A DNA stretch of 64,000 nucleotides, from NCBI GenBank assembly GCA_030696345.1, contig JAUYSK010000028.1:62001-126000 (forward strand), written 5' to 3'. This document shows positions 16,801 through 26,800 of this stretch, piece after piece (positions within the stretch are counted from its first letter, which is position 1; every line of letters begins with the position of its first letter). Under the pieces are notes generated by a model. The model was not told the origin of the DNA, searched no databases, and saw nothing but the letters and a program-made list of their open reading frames with translations. The translations under genes and the position numbers were made by a program. Source of the DNA: Azonexus sp. (GTDB taxonomy: Bacteria; Pseudomonadota; Gammaproteobacteria; Burkholderiales; Rhodocyclaceae).

Positions 16801-19256
16801 GAGCGATCGAGAAACGCCTCGAAAGCTTCAAGCGTCAGCGGACGGCTGAAGAAATACCCCTGATAGTTCAGGCAACCATTGCTGGCCAGGAAATCGCGCT
16901 GCGCCTCGGTCTCGACGCCTTCGGCGATGACCGCCAGCCCGAGGCTCTGGCCTAATGCAACGATGGTACGAGCGATTGCAGCGTCGTTAGGATCGCTCAG
17001 GACATCACGTACGAACGACTGGTCGATTTTCAGCTGATCAAGCGGCAGGCGCTTCAGATAAGACAGCGAAGAATAGCCAGTACCGAAATCGTCCAGCGAA
17101 AAGCTGACGCCCCGCGCCTTCAGTGCAGTCATTTTCGAGATGATGTCGTCCGCATTCTCCAGCAGCAAGCTCTCGGTTAGCTCCAGTTTGAGCCGGTTTG
17201 GCGGGGCGCCGGTGTAGTCGACCAGCGCCATGGTTTCCTCCACCAGATTCGGCAGGCTGAATTGGCGTGCGCTGACGTTGACCGCAACGGTCAGGTGGGC
17301 CCGCTCGGGTCGTTGGGCCCAGGCTGCCAACTGGATGCACGCGGTCTGCAGCACCCAATGGCCCAGCGGAAGGATCAACCCGGTTTCTTCGGCCAACGGA
17401 ATGAACTCGGCCGGCGACACCATTCCGCGGTCGGGATGTTGCCAGCGGACCAGTGCTTCCGCCCCGGTGACATGGCCTGTGGCATCCACCTGCGGCTGAT
17501 AAACCAGCAGGAACTGCTCTTCGACGATGGCATGGCGCAGGTCAATCTCCATCGCGGCGCGGGCGCTGACTGCAGTCTGCATGTCAGGATCGAAAAAGCG
17601 CAGGGTATCCCGGCCGGCAGCTTTCGCCTGGTACATCGCCGTATCGGCCCGCTTCATCAGCTCATCGACCGGCACCGTCTGGCCACCGAACAGAGTGATG
17701 CCAACACTGGAAGTACAGTGGTGCACGCACTTGTTTATTTCGTACCCACCCTGACCGACACTGAGCATGAATGGCTGGCGCAGTTTCGCCAGCAGTTTGA
17801 CGGCAACCCCTTCGGCTTGAACAGCGGCCGGCTCGCCGGCATCAAGGCCCTCCAGAATGACGACGAACTCGTCGCCGCCCAGCCGAGCCACCGTATCACC
17901 ATCCCGGATGCTTGATTTCAGACGTGATGCCACTTCAAGCAAAAGCTGGTCACCGACCGCATGCCCCTGCGTGTCATTGAGCGTCTTGAAATTATCCAGG
18001 TCGATCAGCATCAGTGCCCCATGACGCCCCTGCCTGGCGCTACTGGCCAGAGCCTGCTTGAGACGATCCAGCATCAGTCGGCGATTCGGCAGTTCGGTCA
18101 GATGATCATAAAATGCCAGGTGCGTAATTTCTTCTATGGCCAGCTTGCGCTGAGTAATGTCTTCCTTGACTGCCAGGTAATGCCCGACCCGCCCATCGGC
18201 GCCGCGAACCGGCAGGATCTTTCCCCACTCGACGTATTCACTGCCATCCTTGCGCTTGTTGACCAGTTCGCCTTCCCATATTTCGCCCTGGCTGATCCGT
18301 GCCCACATTTCCTGGAATGCTGCGGCAGGCGTTTTGCCTGAACGCAAGATACGGGGGTTCTTCCCGAGAACATCCTGACGCGAATACCCCGTGTTTTTGA
18401 CGAAGGCCTCGTTCACGTATTCGATATTCGCGTTGAGATCAGTGATCACCGTGGCAATCGGGCTTTGTTCGACCGCCTGCGACAATTTCAACAGTTCGGC
18501 AGTCGTCTGCTCCTGCTGAATGGTCGACCAGCACTGGCGACGATAAGCCAGCAACATCCCCAGCAAGCCGAACACCAGAATAAGCACGTGGGTCAGCGTC
18601 AGTTCGTTGCGCCGCAGGCGTTCGACCTCCAGATAAGGCTCAAGCAGAATCGAAGCGCCGATCCCGCCACGGTTGTCACCGATCTTGTAGCCCTGCTTGG
18701 CGTGGCATTTCATGCAGTTCTCGGTCACCGGCAAAGGCAGCATCAGGCGAAGATAGGGCTTCCCATCGATCGCGCTGATCGAAAGCGCCTCTTTCTTGCC
18801 CTGATCGAAACTGATCAGCGCCTCGGTTTCCCAGGCATCCGGCACGTTGCCCGGATTGAATATTTTCAGGCTGGTCAGATGGCTCTTGATCCCTATATCT
18901 TCGCCGAAACTCTGCTGTACCTCGCGAATGACGTAAGCCGGATTCATCAAGGTCAGCACCTTGCCGTCGGTCGTCACCACATCGCGCTGGGGCACATGCA
19001 GATAGGGATTCGACGGCGTGGTTTCGGTGGGCGGCACATAGACGCCGCCATGGTGGCCAACCCAGTTACGGAATGAAATGTCCTTGGCCAGGGTGGCGCG
19101 CGCCGTCGCGGTGGCCGTCCGCCAGGTATCGGATTCCATCTGACGGATATTCCAGACCAGCGAGCCGACAACCAGAATGGTCCAGCCGATCGCGATCAGG
19201 AGATAGTTTCTCAAGATCCCGTGCGAGCTGCCCGCCAAACTGTTGTCGAATGACAT
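16794..19256 (-). CDS. Membrane PAS-GGDEF-EAL protein with periplasmic DUF3365 (CxxCH) domain
   Basis: 820 aa from the ATG at 19256, chosen over 19310 because AGGAG lies just upstream. Order: TM helix (ILRNYLLIAIGWTILVVGSL); periplasmic DUF3365/Tll0287-like domain with the heme-c motif CMKCH (residues 181-185); second TM (LTHVLILVFGLLGMLLAY); PAS/PAC (VEQSPIATVITDLNANIEYV); GGDEF with an intact RLGGDEF; EAL with EALVRW, and ELTESLLLENADD and DDFGTGYSSLSYL. Both catalytic signatures look intact, so it may make and break c-di-GMP, switched by redox or ligand at the heme and by the PAS domain. It follows the Dab operon on the same strand as a probable separate unit. Confidence 0.92.
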   Translation of the reverse strand: MSFDNSLAGSSHGILRNYLLIAIGWTILVVGSLVWNIRQMESDTWRTATATARATLAKDISFRNWVGHHGGVYVPPTETTPSNPYLHVPQRDVVTTDGKVLTLMNPAYVIREVQQSFGEDIGIKSHLTSLKIFNPGNVPDAWETEALISFDQGKKEALSISAIDGKPYLRLMLPLPVTENCMKCHAKQGYKIGDNRGGIGASILLEPYLEVERLRRNELTLTHVLILVFGLLGMLLAYRRQCWSTIQQEQTTAELLKLSQAVEQSPIATVITDLNANIEYVNEAFVKNTGYSRQDVLGKNPRILRSGKTPAAAFQEMWARISQGEIWEGELVNKRKDGSEYVEWGKILPVRGADGRVGHYLAVKEDITQRKLAIEEITHLAFYDHLTELPNRRLMLDRLKQALASSARQGRHGALMLIDLDNFKTLNDTQGHAVGDQLLLEVASRLKSSIRDGDTVARLGGDEFVVILEGLDAGEPAAVQAEGVAVKLLAKLRQPFMLSVGQGGYEINKCVHHCTSSVGITLFGGQTVPVDELMKRADTAMYQAKAAGRDTLRFFDPDMQTAVSARAAMEIDLRHAIVEEQFLLVYQPQVDATGHVTGAEALVRWQHPDRGMVSPAEFIPLAEETGLILPLGHWVLQTACIQLAAWAQRPERAHLTVAVNVSARQFSLPNLVEETMALVDYTGAPPNRLKLELTESLLLENADDIISKMTALKARGVSFSLDDFGTGYSSLSYLKRLPLDQLKIDQSFVRDVLSDPNDAAIARTIVALGQSLGLAVIAEGVETEAQRDFLASNGCLNYQGYFFSRPLTLEAFEAFLDRSA

Positions 19257-19381
19257 TACCACTCCTGTCGCCACCGGTTTCTCCAAGGCAGCGCCTTGTT
19301 CATGCGTCAATCATACCAAGCGGCGTACGTGGCAAATAGCCTAAATGCTACAAATACTGCATCTCCAGCTGAATCAGGTTA

Positions 19382-20839
19382 TCACCTCACCAAACCGGCA
19401 GCCCAAGCCTCGGCGGCCGGCCGGACGACGTCTATCCAGGGGCCGGGGTAAATGCCGATCAGCACAATCATGGCGATTAGCGCCACCAAAACCAGCCGCT
19501 CGCGCGGGCGCAAGTCTTCCGCCTGTTCCACTTCGGGACGGCTGACCGGCCCGAAGAAAGCTTTGCGATACAACGCGAGGAACGCGCCGGCGGCGACCGA
19601 CAAGCCGAATAGCGCCGCCATGCCAGCCCCAGTGTGACTTTGCAGCGCCGCCAGGATGAGCATGAACTCCCCGGGAAAGCTGCTGGTTCCCGGCATGCCA
19701 ACCCCGGCCAGCCCGCAGATGAGAAAACCCGTAGCGAGCAGCGGCATGGTCTTGGCAGCACCGCCAAGGGAGCCGATGTCCGTGGAGCCGGTACGCTGGC
19801 GAAGAAACTCCAGCAACAGAAAACCGCCCCCGGTCGCCACCGAAAAACTGAGCAGCAAGGAAACCGCACCCTGAACACCCTGCGCCGTCATGGCGGCCAG
19901 GCCGAGCACAGCCAGCCCGACATGGCAGATGCTGGCATAGGCCAGCCCAACGCGCAGATTGGTTTGGCCGAGGATGCCGACTGCGCCGTAAAGCAGCGTC
20001 AGCGTGCCGAAACCGGCCAGCAGCCAGTGCATGTCCTGCGCCGCCCCGGGCGCCAGGGGAATGGCGAAGCGAATCAGGCCGAAGGCTCCGAGCTTCAGGC
20101 CGACCAGCAGTGCCGTCAGCGAACCGGGCGCGGCCAGCGAAAACTGCGGCAGCCAGGTATGTAGCGGCACCAGTGGCACCTTGACGCCAAAGCCGATCAG
20201 GCAGAGCAGGAAAATGGCGGTTTGTGCCGCGCGCGGCAAGGGCATGGCAAGCAGGAGCATCAGATCGAAGGTCGGCACCGCCTGGCTGGCCGCCAGCATG
20301 ACGAAGGCGATCAGCAGCGGAATCCCGCCTGCCAGCATGATCAGGAAGTAGCGCGCCGCCACCTGCGGACTGGCCGGAGTCGCCCCCCAGCGGGCCAGCA
20401 GGAAGTAGAGCGGAACCAGTGTCAGTTCCCAGAAAACGAAAAACAGCAAGGTATCGAGCGCCGCAAATATACCCAGGGTCGCCGTCTGAAGCAGCAACAT
20501 CAGGCTGTAGTGCAGGCGCGGCGCATCATGGATCATGTTCCAGCTGGCGACCAGCGAGCCGAGGAAAAGCAGTGCCGTCGCCGGAAAAAAGAGCACCGAT
20601 AGACCGTCGATCCCGAGCAGGTATTGCACATTCAGACTGGCGATCCACGTCGCCCGCTCAATCAGTTGAAAACGCTCCCCGGCCGGGTCGTAGGAAAACA
20701 GGACCGCAGTCGCCAGCAGCAGCGTCAACAGCATGGTGAAGGCGACGACATAACGGGTTGCCCGGGCCGGCAGCAGCCACAGCGATGCCGCCCCGGCAAG
20801 TGGCAGAAAAACGAGGGCGGAAAGGAGCGGCAGGCTCAT
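19382..20839 (-). CDS. ND4/NuoM-type proton-channel subunit of the Dab operon
   Basis: 485 aa from MSLPLLSALVFLPLAG at 20839; its ATG overlaps the preceding stop by four bases (ATGA). A membrane protein of the complex I/Mrp antiporter fold. It keeps the TM5 glutamate in WELTLVPLYFLLARWG, the TM7 lysine in GVKVPLVPLHTWLPQ, and a further lysine in LLVGLKLGAFGLIRF. It is the last gene of a five-gene run with dabA. No NADH-binding, quinone-pocket or Fe-S subunits are encoded nearby, so it is not part of an ordinary nuo operon; proton flow coupled to inorganic-carbon uptake is the likely job. Confidence 0.88.
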   Translation of the reverse strand: MSLPLLSALVFLPLAGAASLWLLPARATRYVVAFTMLLTLLLATAVLFSYDPAGERFQLIERATWIASLNVQYLLGIDGLSVLFFPATALLFLGSLVASWNMIHDAPRLHYSLMLLLQTATLGIFAALDTLLFFVFWELTLVPLYFLLARWGATPASPQVAARYFLIMLAGGIPLLIAFVMLAASQAVPTFDLMLLLAMPLPRAAQTAIFLLCLIGFGVKVPLVPLHTWLPQFSLAAPGSLTALLVGLKLGAFGLIRFAIPLAPGAAQDMHWLLAGFGTLTLLYGAVGILGQTNLRVGLAYASICHVGLAVLGLAAMTAQGVQGAVSLLLSFSVATGGGFLLLEFLRQRTGSTDIGSLGGAAKTMPLLATGFLICGLAGVGMPGTSSFPGEFMLILAALQSHTGAGMAALFGLSVAAGAFLALYRKAFFGPVSRPEVEQAEDLRPRERLVLVALIAMIVLIGIYPGPWIDVVRPAAEAWAAGLVR

Positions 20840-22341
20840 CGGTGGTACCTCGCCGCCGCCACCTGGCTGGCGGTTTCGGTCAGACGCAACCAAGGTTCGG
20901 TAAAGAAGCCGATGGCCAGTATGGCGGCGAGCGCGATGCCGCAGACCAGGTATTCCATCGGCAGCGTCCGGTCAACATCCTGACCGCCCTTCCCTTGTTT
21001 GTGCGGTGACATGAAGGCCCGCTGGAAGGCCCAGAGCAGGAAGCCGGCGGCCGCGACGTTGCCGAGCGCCGCCGCTACCGTCGACAGCGCGCCGAAAGTA
21101 GCGATCGATGCCTCCAAAACCAGATGCGCCGCATCGAAGCCCGGCGTTCCCGGCATGCCGACGATGGCCAGACCGAAAACGAGGAAGGCGATGGCAAGGA
21201 AGGGAATCCGCTCGAAAAGGCCGGAGAGTTCGTTTAGTTCAGTCGTTCCGGTGCGCCGGAAGACGAAACCGACAATGAACCACATGCCGGTCGCTGCCAG
21301 TCCAAAATTGGCGGCCAGCAACACGGCGCCCTGAATGCCGGATTCGTGCAGGCTGAAGACGCCGATGACCAGCAAGCTGGTGTGACTGACCACGGCAAAG
21401 GCCAGCAGGCGGCGCAGGTTGGTCTGCTGGAAAGCCAGCGCCGCCGTGAAGAAGACGCCAGCCATCGCGAAGCCGACGATATAGGGCTGCCAGTAGGCCA
21501 CAGCCGTCGGGGTCAGTGGCAGTACGAAACGGAACATGCCGTAGATGCCGACCTTGACGCCGACCATCAGCGCCGGCGCCACGGCGATCAGGCCGTGCTG
21601 GGCCATGTTGGGCAGCCAGCCATGCAGCGGGAAAAGCGGGGTACGCACCGCCAGGCCGTAGAACAACAGGTAGAAAGCGGCCGTCTGGAACTTGCCCTGT
21701 GATGGCGTCGCGGCGAGCTCGAACAGGTCGAAACTCCAGTGCCCGCCGGTTGCTTCGGCATGCCCCCAGCCGAGCACCAGGCAGCCGGCGGCGAAGAGCA
21801 GCCAGCCAAATGACTGGTACTGGATGAAGCGCGACAAGGCATGAATCTCGGCCCGCGACGAAGCCCAGCGCCGCAGCAGATAAACCACCGCCCACAATTC
21901 CAGCGCCGAATAGGCAGCGAACCAGGCCACATTGACCGTCGCCAGCATGCCGATCAGCCCGGCCTCGGCGACCAGCAGCACAGCGAAAAGGCGCCCCGGC
22001 GAAATCATGCCGCGGCTCATGCCATACAAGGTCATCAGCAAGGTGAGCAGCGCCGCAACCAGGATCAGCAACAAACTGAGGCCGTCGACCGCAACGTGGT
22101 AGGCGATCAGGTCGAAGCGTTCGGCGAGTTGCAGCGCTGGCAGCGTCGGATTGATCCGGCTGGTGGCGACGATCGCCAGCAGCAGTTCGACCAGCGCCAC
22201 GACCTTGCCGATGATTACTGCGGTGGACCGCTCGCCAAAAGCAAAAACCAGCGCCGCGCCAAGCAGCGGCAGCAGCTGCAGGATGAGCAGCAAGGGCAGA
22301 TTTGATTGTTGCTGCCAGAGGATTTCGGAAAAGCCGCCCAT
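20836..22341 (-). CDS. Antiporter-like (ND4 family) subunit of the Dab operon, divergent
   Basis: 501 aa, many membrane helices, same fold family as its neighbours but more diverged. The TM5 glutamate is kept (YSALELWAVVYLLRRW). At the position where paralogues have a buried TM7 lysine it reads GLAVRTPLFPLHGWLP, so arginine replaces lysine, whereas the later lysine in MVGVKVGIYGMFRF is present. It is joined to dabB by a one-base TGATG overlap and to the next gene by ATGA, which indicates translational coupling and stoichiometric assembly. It carries a near-copy of the dispersed 13-mer at 22216-22228. Confidence 0.85.
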   Translation of the reverse strand: MGGFSEILWQQQSNLPLLLILQLLPLLGAALVFAFGERSTAVIIGKVVALVELLLAIVATSRINPTLPALQLAERFDLIAYHVAVDGLSLLLILVAALLTLLMTLYGMSRGMISPGRLFAVLLVAEAGLIGMLATVNVAWFAAYSALELWAVVYLLRRWASSRAEIHALSRFIQYQSFGWLLFAAGCLVLGWGHAEATGGHWSFDLFELAATPSQGKFQTAAFYLLFYGLAVRTPLFPLHGWLPNMAQHGLIAVAPALMVGVKVGIYGMFRFVLPLTPTAVAYWQPYIVGFAMAGVFFTAALAFQQTNLRRLLAFAVVSHTSLLVIGVFSLHESGIQGAVLLAANFGLAATGMWFIVGFVFRRTGTTELNELSGLFERIPFLAIAFLVFGLAIVGMPGTPGFDAAHLVLEASIATFGALSTVAAALGNVAAAGFLLWAFQRAFMSPHKQGKGGQDVDRTLPMEYLVCGIALAAILAIGFFTEPWLRLTETASQVAAARYHR

Positions 22342-23867
22342 CAGAGAATCACCACGAAAGTCGCCATCACCGCCATCATCAGGTAGCGCGGCTGTTCAAG
22401 CAGGTTTTCCAGTGTCTGCAGGTAGCTGCCGGCCCGCTGCAGCAGTTTCTCGGCAGTGCCGCCACGACCGCGCAGCAACAAGCGGTTTTCGACTCGCTGC
22501 AATACCTCCGAGCTTGCTGCCAGAAGACGGCCCGGGATGCCATCGGCCAATACCAGCGGACGCTCGGGATCAATCGGCCTGCCCCGCCCGACCTGGCCAA
22601 TGGCCGGATCGATGAAGTGTTCTTCCAGCCCCCGCACGTCGCGGGCAAAGGCTTCGGTGGGCTGAACGAACAGCTTCTGGCTCAGGATATCGAGCCAGAA
22701 ACGTTGCAGCGCCATGGTGTAGAGCAGTTGATTGCGCCGCAGCCAGAGCGGTGGTGGTGGCGGACGCTGGCGGGTAATCGCCAGCCAGGATGGCGCCAGC
22801 AGGAATTGCCAGGTGCGCCAGGCGGCGTGCAGGCAGAGATGCACGAGTGCCAGCGTCGTCCAGCCGAGGCCGATTTCGATGAACATCAGCGCCACCTGGA
22901 AAACTGTGGCGAAAATCAGCGCCGATTTCACATCACTCTGGACCAGCCCGCAGAGCCAGGCGTACACCGCCGTCAGCACACCGAGCACGAGCAGCCCGGC
23001 CATCACGTCCGGCAACTGCAGCAATAGTGGCTCGAGGCGGAGCAACAGATAGACGCCGGCATGCACCATCACCGCGCCGTAGAAAATTGCCGACGAGGGC
23101 GTCGGTCCTTCCAGCGCCCGGGCGATCCAGGGCGTAAAGGGCAACTGCGCCGACTTGGCCAGCGCGGCCAGGACAAAACCGAGTGCAACCAGCCGGGCGC
23201 TGGCGACACTGATGTGCGAACCGGCGGCCAGCACCGGCCATTCAAAACTGCCCTGCCAAGCGGCGGCAAAGCCGAGAGCGAGCAGGAAGCCGGCATCGCC
23301 GCCGCGATTGGTGACGAAAACAAACAGCGCGTTGCCGGTTGCCACTGGACGGTGCCAGGCATAGCCAATCAGCAGGAAGGAGGCAACGCCACACATTTCC
23401 CAGCCGACAAAGGCGAGTAGCCCGTTACCGGCCAGCAGCACCAATTGCATGCCGGCCAGGAAGAAACAGAGCACGATGAAGAAGCGATGGAAGCCGGCTT
23501 CACGATGCACGTAATTGGCCGAGAAGCGAATGACCAGCCAGCCGATCAGTGCGGTCAATGTCGACATGGTGAGCGACAGCCCATCCAGCAAAAACGAGAA
23601 CGTGCCTTGCCAGTTGCCGCTGCCGAACCAGACCGCCAGCACGCGATGGCCTGGCACACCCTGAGCCAGCGCCAGAGCGTCGATGGCGAGCAGCAGCAAC
23701 AGGCCACCGAACGCCGCCAGCGAAGACAGGCGAGCCGTCAGCGGTTCGGCGGCATCGCCTTTGGCCAGCCCGAAAAAGACCCGCAGCCCGTTGATGATCA
23801 CCGCGAACATCGGCAACATCGGCACCAGCCAGACCCAGTCAGGCAAGTGCGAAAGGATCTCCATCAT
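22341..23867 (-). CDS. dabB: DabB: NuoL-like membrane subunit of the inorganic-carbon pump
   Basis: 508 aa, ND5/NuoL fold. The DabB-type signature is clear: AKSAQLPFTPWIARALEGPT followed at once by PSSAIFYGAVMVHAGVYLLL. The TM5 Glu is in FVGWEMCGVASFLLIGY. It is shorter than NuoL (about 610 aa) and lacks the long lateral helix of complex I; the C-terminal 130 residues are mostly soluble. Known DabB proteins anchor DabA and supply the proton path that drives net conversion of CO2 to bicarbonate. The start overlaps the dabA stop by four bases. Confidence 0.9.
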   Translation of the reverse strand: MMEILSHLPDWVWLVPMLPMFAVIINGLRVFFGLAKGDAAEPLTARLSSLAAFGGLLLLLAIDALALAQGVPGHRVLAVWFGSGNWQGTFSFLLDGLSLTMSTLTALIGWLVIRFSANYVHREAGFHRFFIVLCFFLAGMQLVLLAGNGLLAFVGWEMCGVASFLLIGYAWHRPVATGNALFVFVTNRGGDAGFLLALGFAAAWQGSFEWPVLAAGSHISVASARLVALGFVLAALAKSAQLPFTPWIARALEGPTPSSAIFYGAVMVHAGVYLLLRLEPLLLQLPDVMAGLLVLGVLTAVYAWLCGLVQSDVKSALIFATVFQVALMFIEIGLGWTTLALVHLCLHAAWRTWQFLLAPSWLAITRQRPPPPPLWLRRNQLLYTMALQRFWLDILSQKLFVQPTEAFARDVRGLEEHFIDPAIGQVGRGRPIDPERPLVLADGIPGRLLAASSEVLQRVENRLLLRGRGGTAEKLLQRAGSYLQTLENLLEQPRYLMMAVMATFVVIL

Positions 23868-26800
23868 CGCGCCGCTCCCAGCAACAGGGCCGGCGCCAGC
23901 GGTTCATGTTCGCCGGCAAACCAGTCGCTCGAACGCGCCACCTGCGGCAGCACGGCCTTGCCGGACCACGGCAGCCAGCCCCGGCGCGGGCAATAAAATT
24001 CGATTGCTGCGGTGGACGGGCTTTTTGCGGCCAAAACGATCCAGGCGTTGTTGATCAGTTGTTGCAAAGGTGGCTGCCGCTTGAGGATGGCAGTCAGGAC
24101 TTCCGGCGTCTGTTCGACGACAACCAGCAAGCGCATCGGCTCATGGATTTCGACCATCTGCCAGGGCAGGCCGGTGCGCAGGTCGGAATCGGCACCTTCC
24201 ATGACACCGAACAGGCCGGTGATGTTGTGGGTGATTTTTGAACCACATCCGAAACGCTCGTTATCGACCGTCGAAAAATAGTATTCGAGGGCAATACCGG
24301 CCCCGACCGGGCCGGCGGCAAGCAGGATGCCTTCGGCGATACCGCCATCGTCATCGCTGAGCGGATCGTAGGAAATCAGGAACACACGCCGGTCGAGGAA
24401 AAGCCCCCGGCTCATCTCGCGCCGCCCGATGAAGGCAGCAGCATTGGTCGCATGGCCGAGTTCCGGTCGCGCCTGCGAGAAGTCACTGGCACGCCCGATC
24501 ACATGCTGTCGGCCCTGCCACGGCGACGGCCGTTCGGGCGCCGAAGCCAGCCGCCGGCAGCGCTCCGCGGCATGCGCCCGGCAGGCTTCGCCGAGCTGGC
24601 TGACCAGGGTATCGAGCGCCGCCTGAAACGGCGCTGGCACACACGGGAGGTCGTACCACTCGATGCCGTCGTCGCAGGTGTTGTGCTCGGCGGCAACAAA
24701 CCAGGTCGTTTCGGGAATATGGATACCGCGCTCGCTCAGCCCCTGGCGCACTGCTGGCCGGTTGGCCATGGCCGCGAAGACCCGAGCATTCGGCCCGCCG
24801 TGCCGGCCGGAACAGGCGCCGCAATCATAGGCAGAGAGATGCGGGTTGTTAAGGCTGCCGGAACCGTGGCCGAACATCAGGACCAGCGGCGCGAAATTCA
24901 CGGTCAGACCGATCATGCGCAGGAAGGCTTCGATGCGGTCGACCTGCTCGGCATCGGCAAAACCGGCTTGCGGCTGCTCTGGCGTAGCCGGGCTGGCCAG
25001 TTCAGCGGTCAGCCGGAGTTCAGTCGCCACGCGGCCATCCAGTTGCTGTCGCCAGCGCTGCCTGGTTTCGCCAAACCAGCCTGGGGCCGCCGTCGCCGCA
25101 ACCAGAGAGGCGAGCGCCGGAGCGCCAGCCAGTGCGGTCAGCAAGGTACCGCCGAGCGGACTGCGCCGGGTTGATTGGTAGAGTCGTTCGCGCCAGCGCA
25201 GGCGCTTTTCCCGCCACGCCGCATGCCCGGCAAAAGCCGCTTCACTGCCGGCTTCCGGCACCTCACGAACGAGGTGCTTCGGTTTTACGACCACCGGGCA
25301 AAGCGCCGTCTTCTCCGCATCGTCCAGGCCCTGCCAATACATCTCGATGCCAAAAAAACCGACCGCGCCATAGGTGACGACTGCAGGCGCAATTTCTTCC
25401 AGATGCCGGCGCGTACCTTCTTCTCGATCATCCATGCACATGACGACCTGGGCCGATGGCGCAGCCACCGTCGCCTGCCGTGGATGGTTGGTGGCAAGCG
25501 CGACAAACAATTGCTCGCGATAACGGCGTTCGTAAGCGAGCAACCAGATTTGCCCACGCTGCAGCGCGGTCAGACTACCGGCACAAGCAAGCAAGGCCTC
25601 GGCATCCGGCGGGGTCAGGGTTGCCAGATCCGCTGGCGTCAGCTCGAGCTGCCGGCTCAGGCAGAGCAGTTGCCAGGCCCGATCGAGCGCGTCGCGCTCG
25701 GTCTGGCGGGAGGCTATGGCGACAGCCAGCGTCGTCCAGGCCTGCTCGCTGGCGATATTCTCGGCATCAAGCAGTGTTGCCGCCTGAGCTTGCAGATCTT
25801 CCGCCAATGACTGACGCCGCGCCGCATCGCGAACAAAGAACTCGGCCGGACTGGCCGCGTAATAGGCGCGCAATTCATCGAAACTCATTGGCGCGCCGGT
25901 CAGCCGACACATCAGGTCTTCGCACAACATGCGTTCGAGCAGGACGCGGACGGCCAGGTAATCGAGCATGGCGACCGGCGTGCCATCGCCACGCGCCGGA
26001 TTGCGGTCGCGCCAAAGGAACATCCCCGACCAGCCCGGCAACTCCAGGCTCAAGCGCTCAAGATAGCCGTACCAGAGGCTTTCATCCGGAATCAGCCGCG
26101 ATAGCTCTTCAACCAGCACATCGAGCGGGCTGTCGACCAGATGAACGATCTCGTCGCGCACATTGGGCAGTTCGTCGAGTTCCCATTGCATGTCGAGGCC
26201 GGCACAGGCCCGCCAGGCGGCAAAAAAACCCAGCTCCAGCCGGGGGTTGCGCCAGGCGGCAATGCCGAGATCGAGGTGGGCTGCAAGGTGGCGCTGCAAA
26301 ACGCTGCGTACCCGCTCCAGCACGTCCTCACCGGTCAGATATTCGAGCAGGCTGCGCAGCGTCCATTCACCACCGACTCGCTGGCAAAGTGCTTCCCAAC
26401 GCGCCCCGGCGAGCCGCCGCCAATCATTTTTTTCAGCCACCTCAGGCAATGCTGCGGTCAACGCCCTGCACAGGGCAAAAACCGGATCGCTATCAACCCC
26501 CCGCTCCCGCGCCAGCCAGTCGAAACGGCTGGCCCCCGGCACCTGACGGTTTTCGAGCAGGCTGGCGAGCAGGACGTCGGATCGCGTCAGGGTGCAGACG
26601 ACGAGCTGATCGAGATCAGCCAAGCCGGCATCGTCCAGCGCCGCTACCAAGTCTTCGCGCCGGATGCGGCCGGCGGCATGGCATTCGTGAAAACGTGAGT
26701 CCGGCCAGTAAACCGCCGCCCCGGTCAGCCCGTGCGCCGCCGCCAGCGCCTCGGGGAATGGCAGGTGCTGAAAACCGTGCAGCGTGTTGTGATGGATAAA

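Noticed and set aside
25456-26799. 447-codon plus-strand frame opposite dabA
   Set aside because: Arg/Pro/Ala-rich low-complexity translation typical of an antisense frame; dabA is certain.
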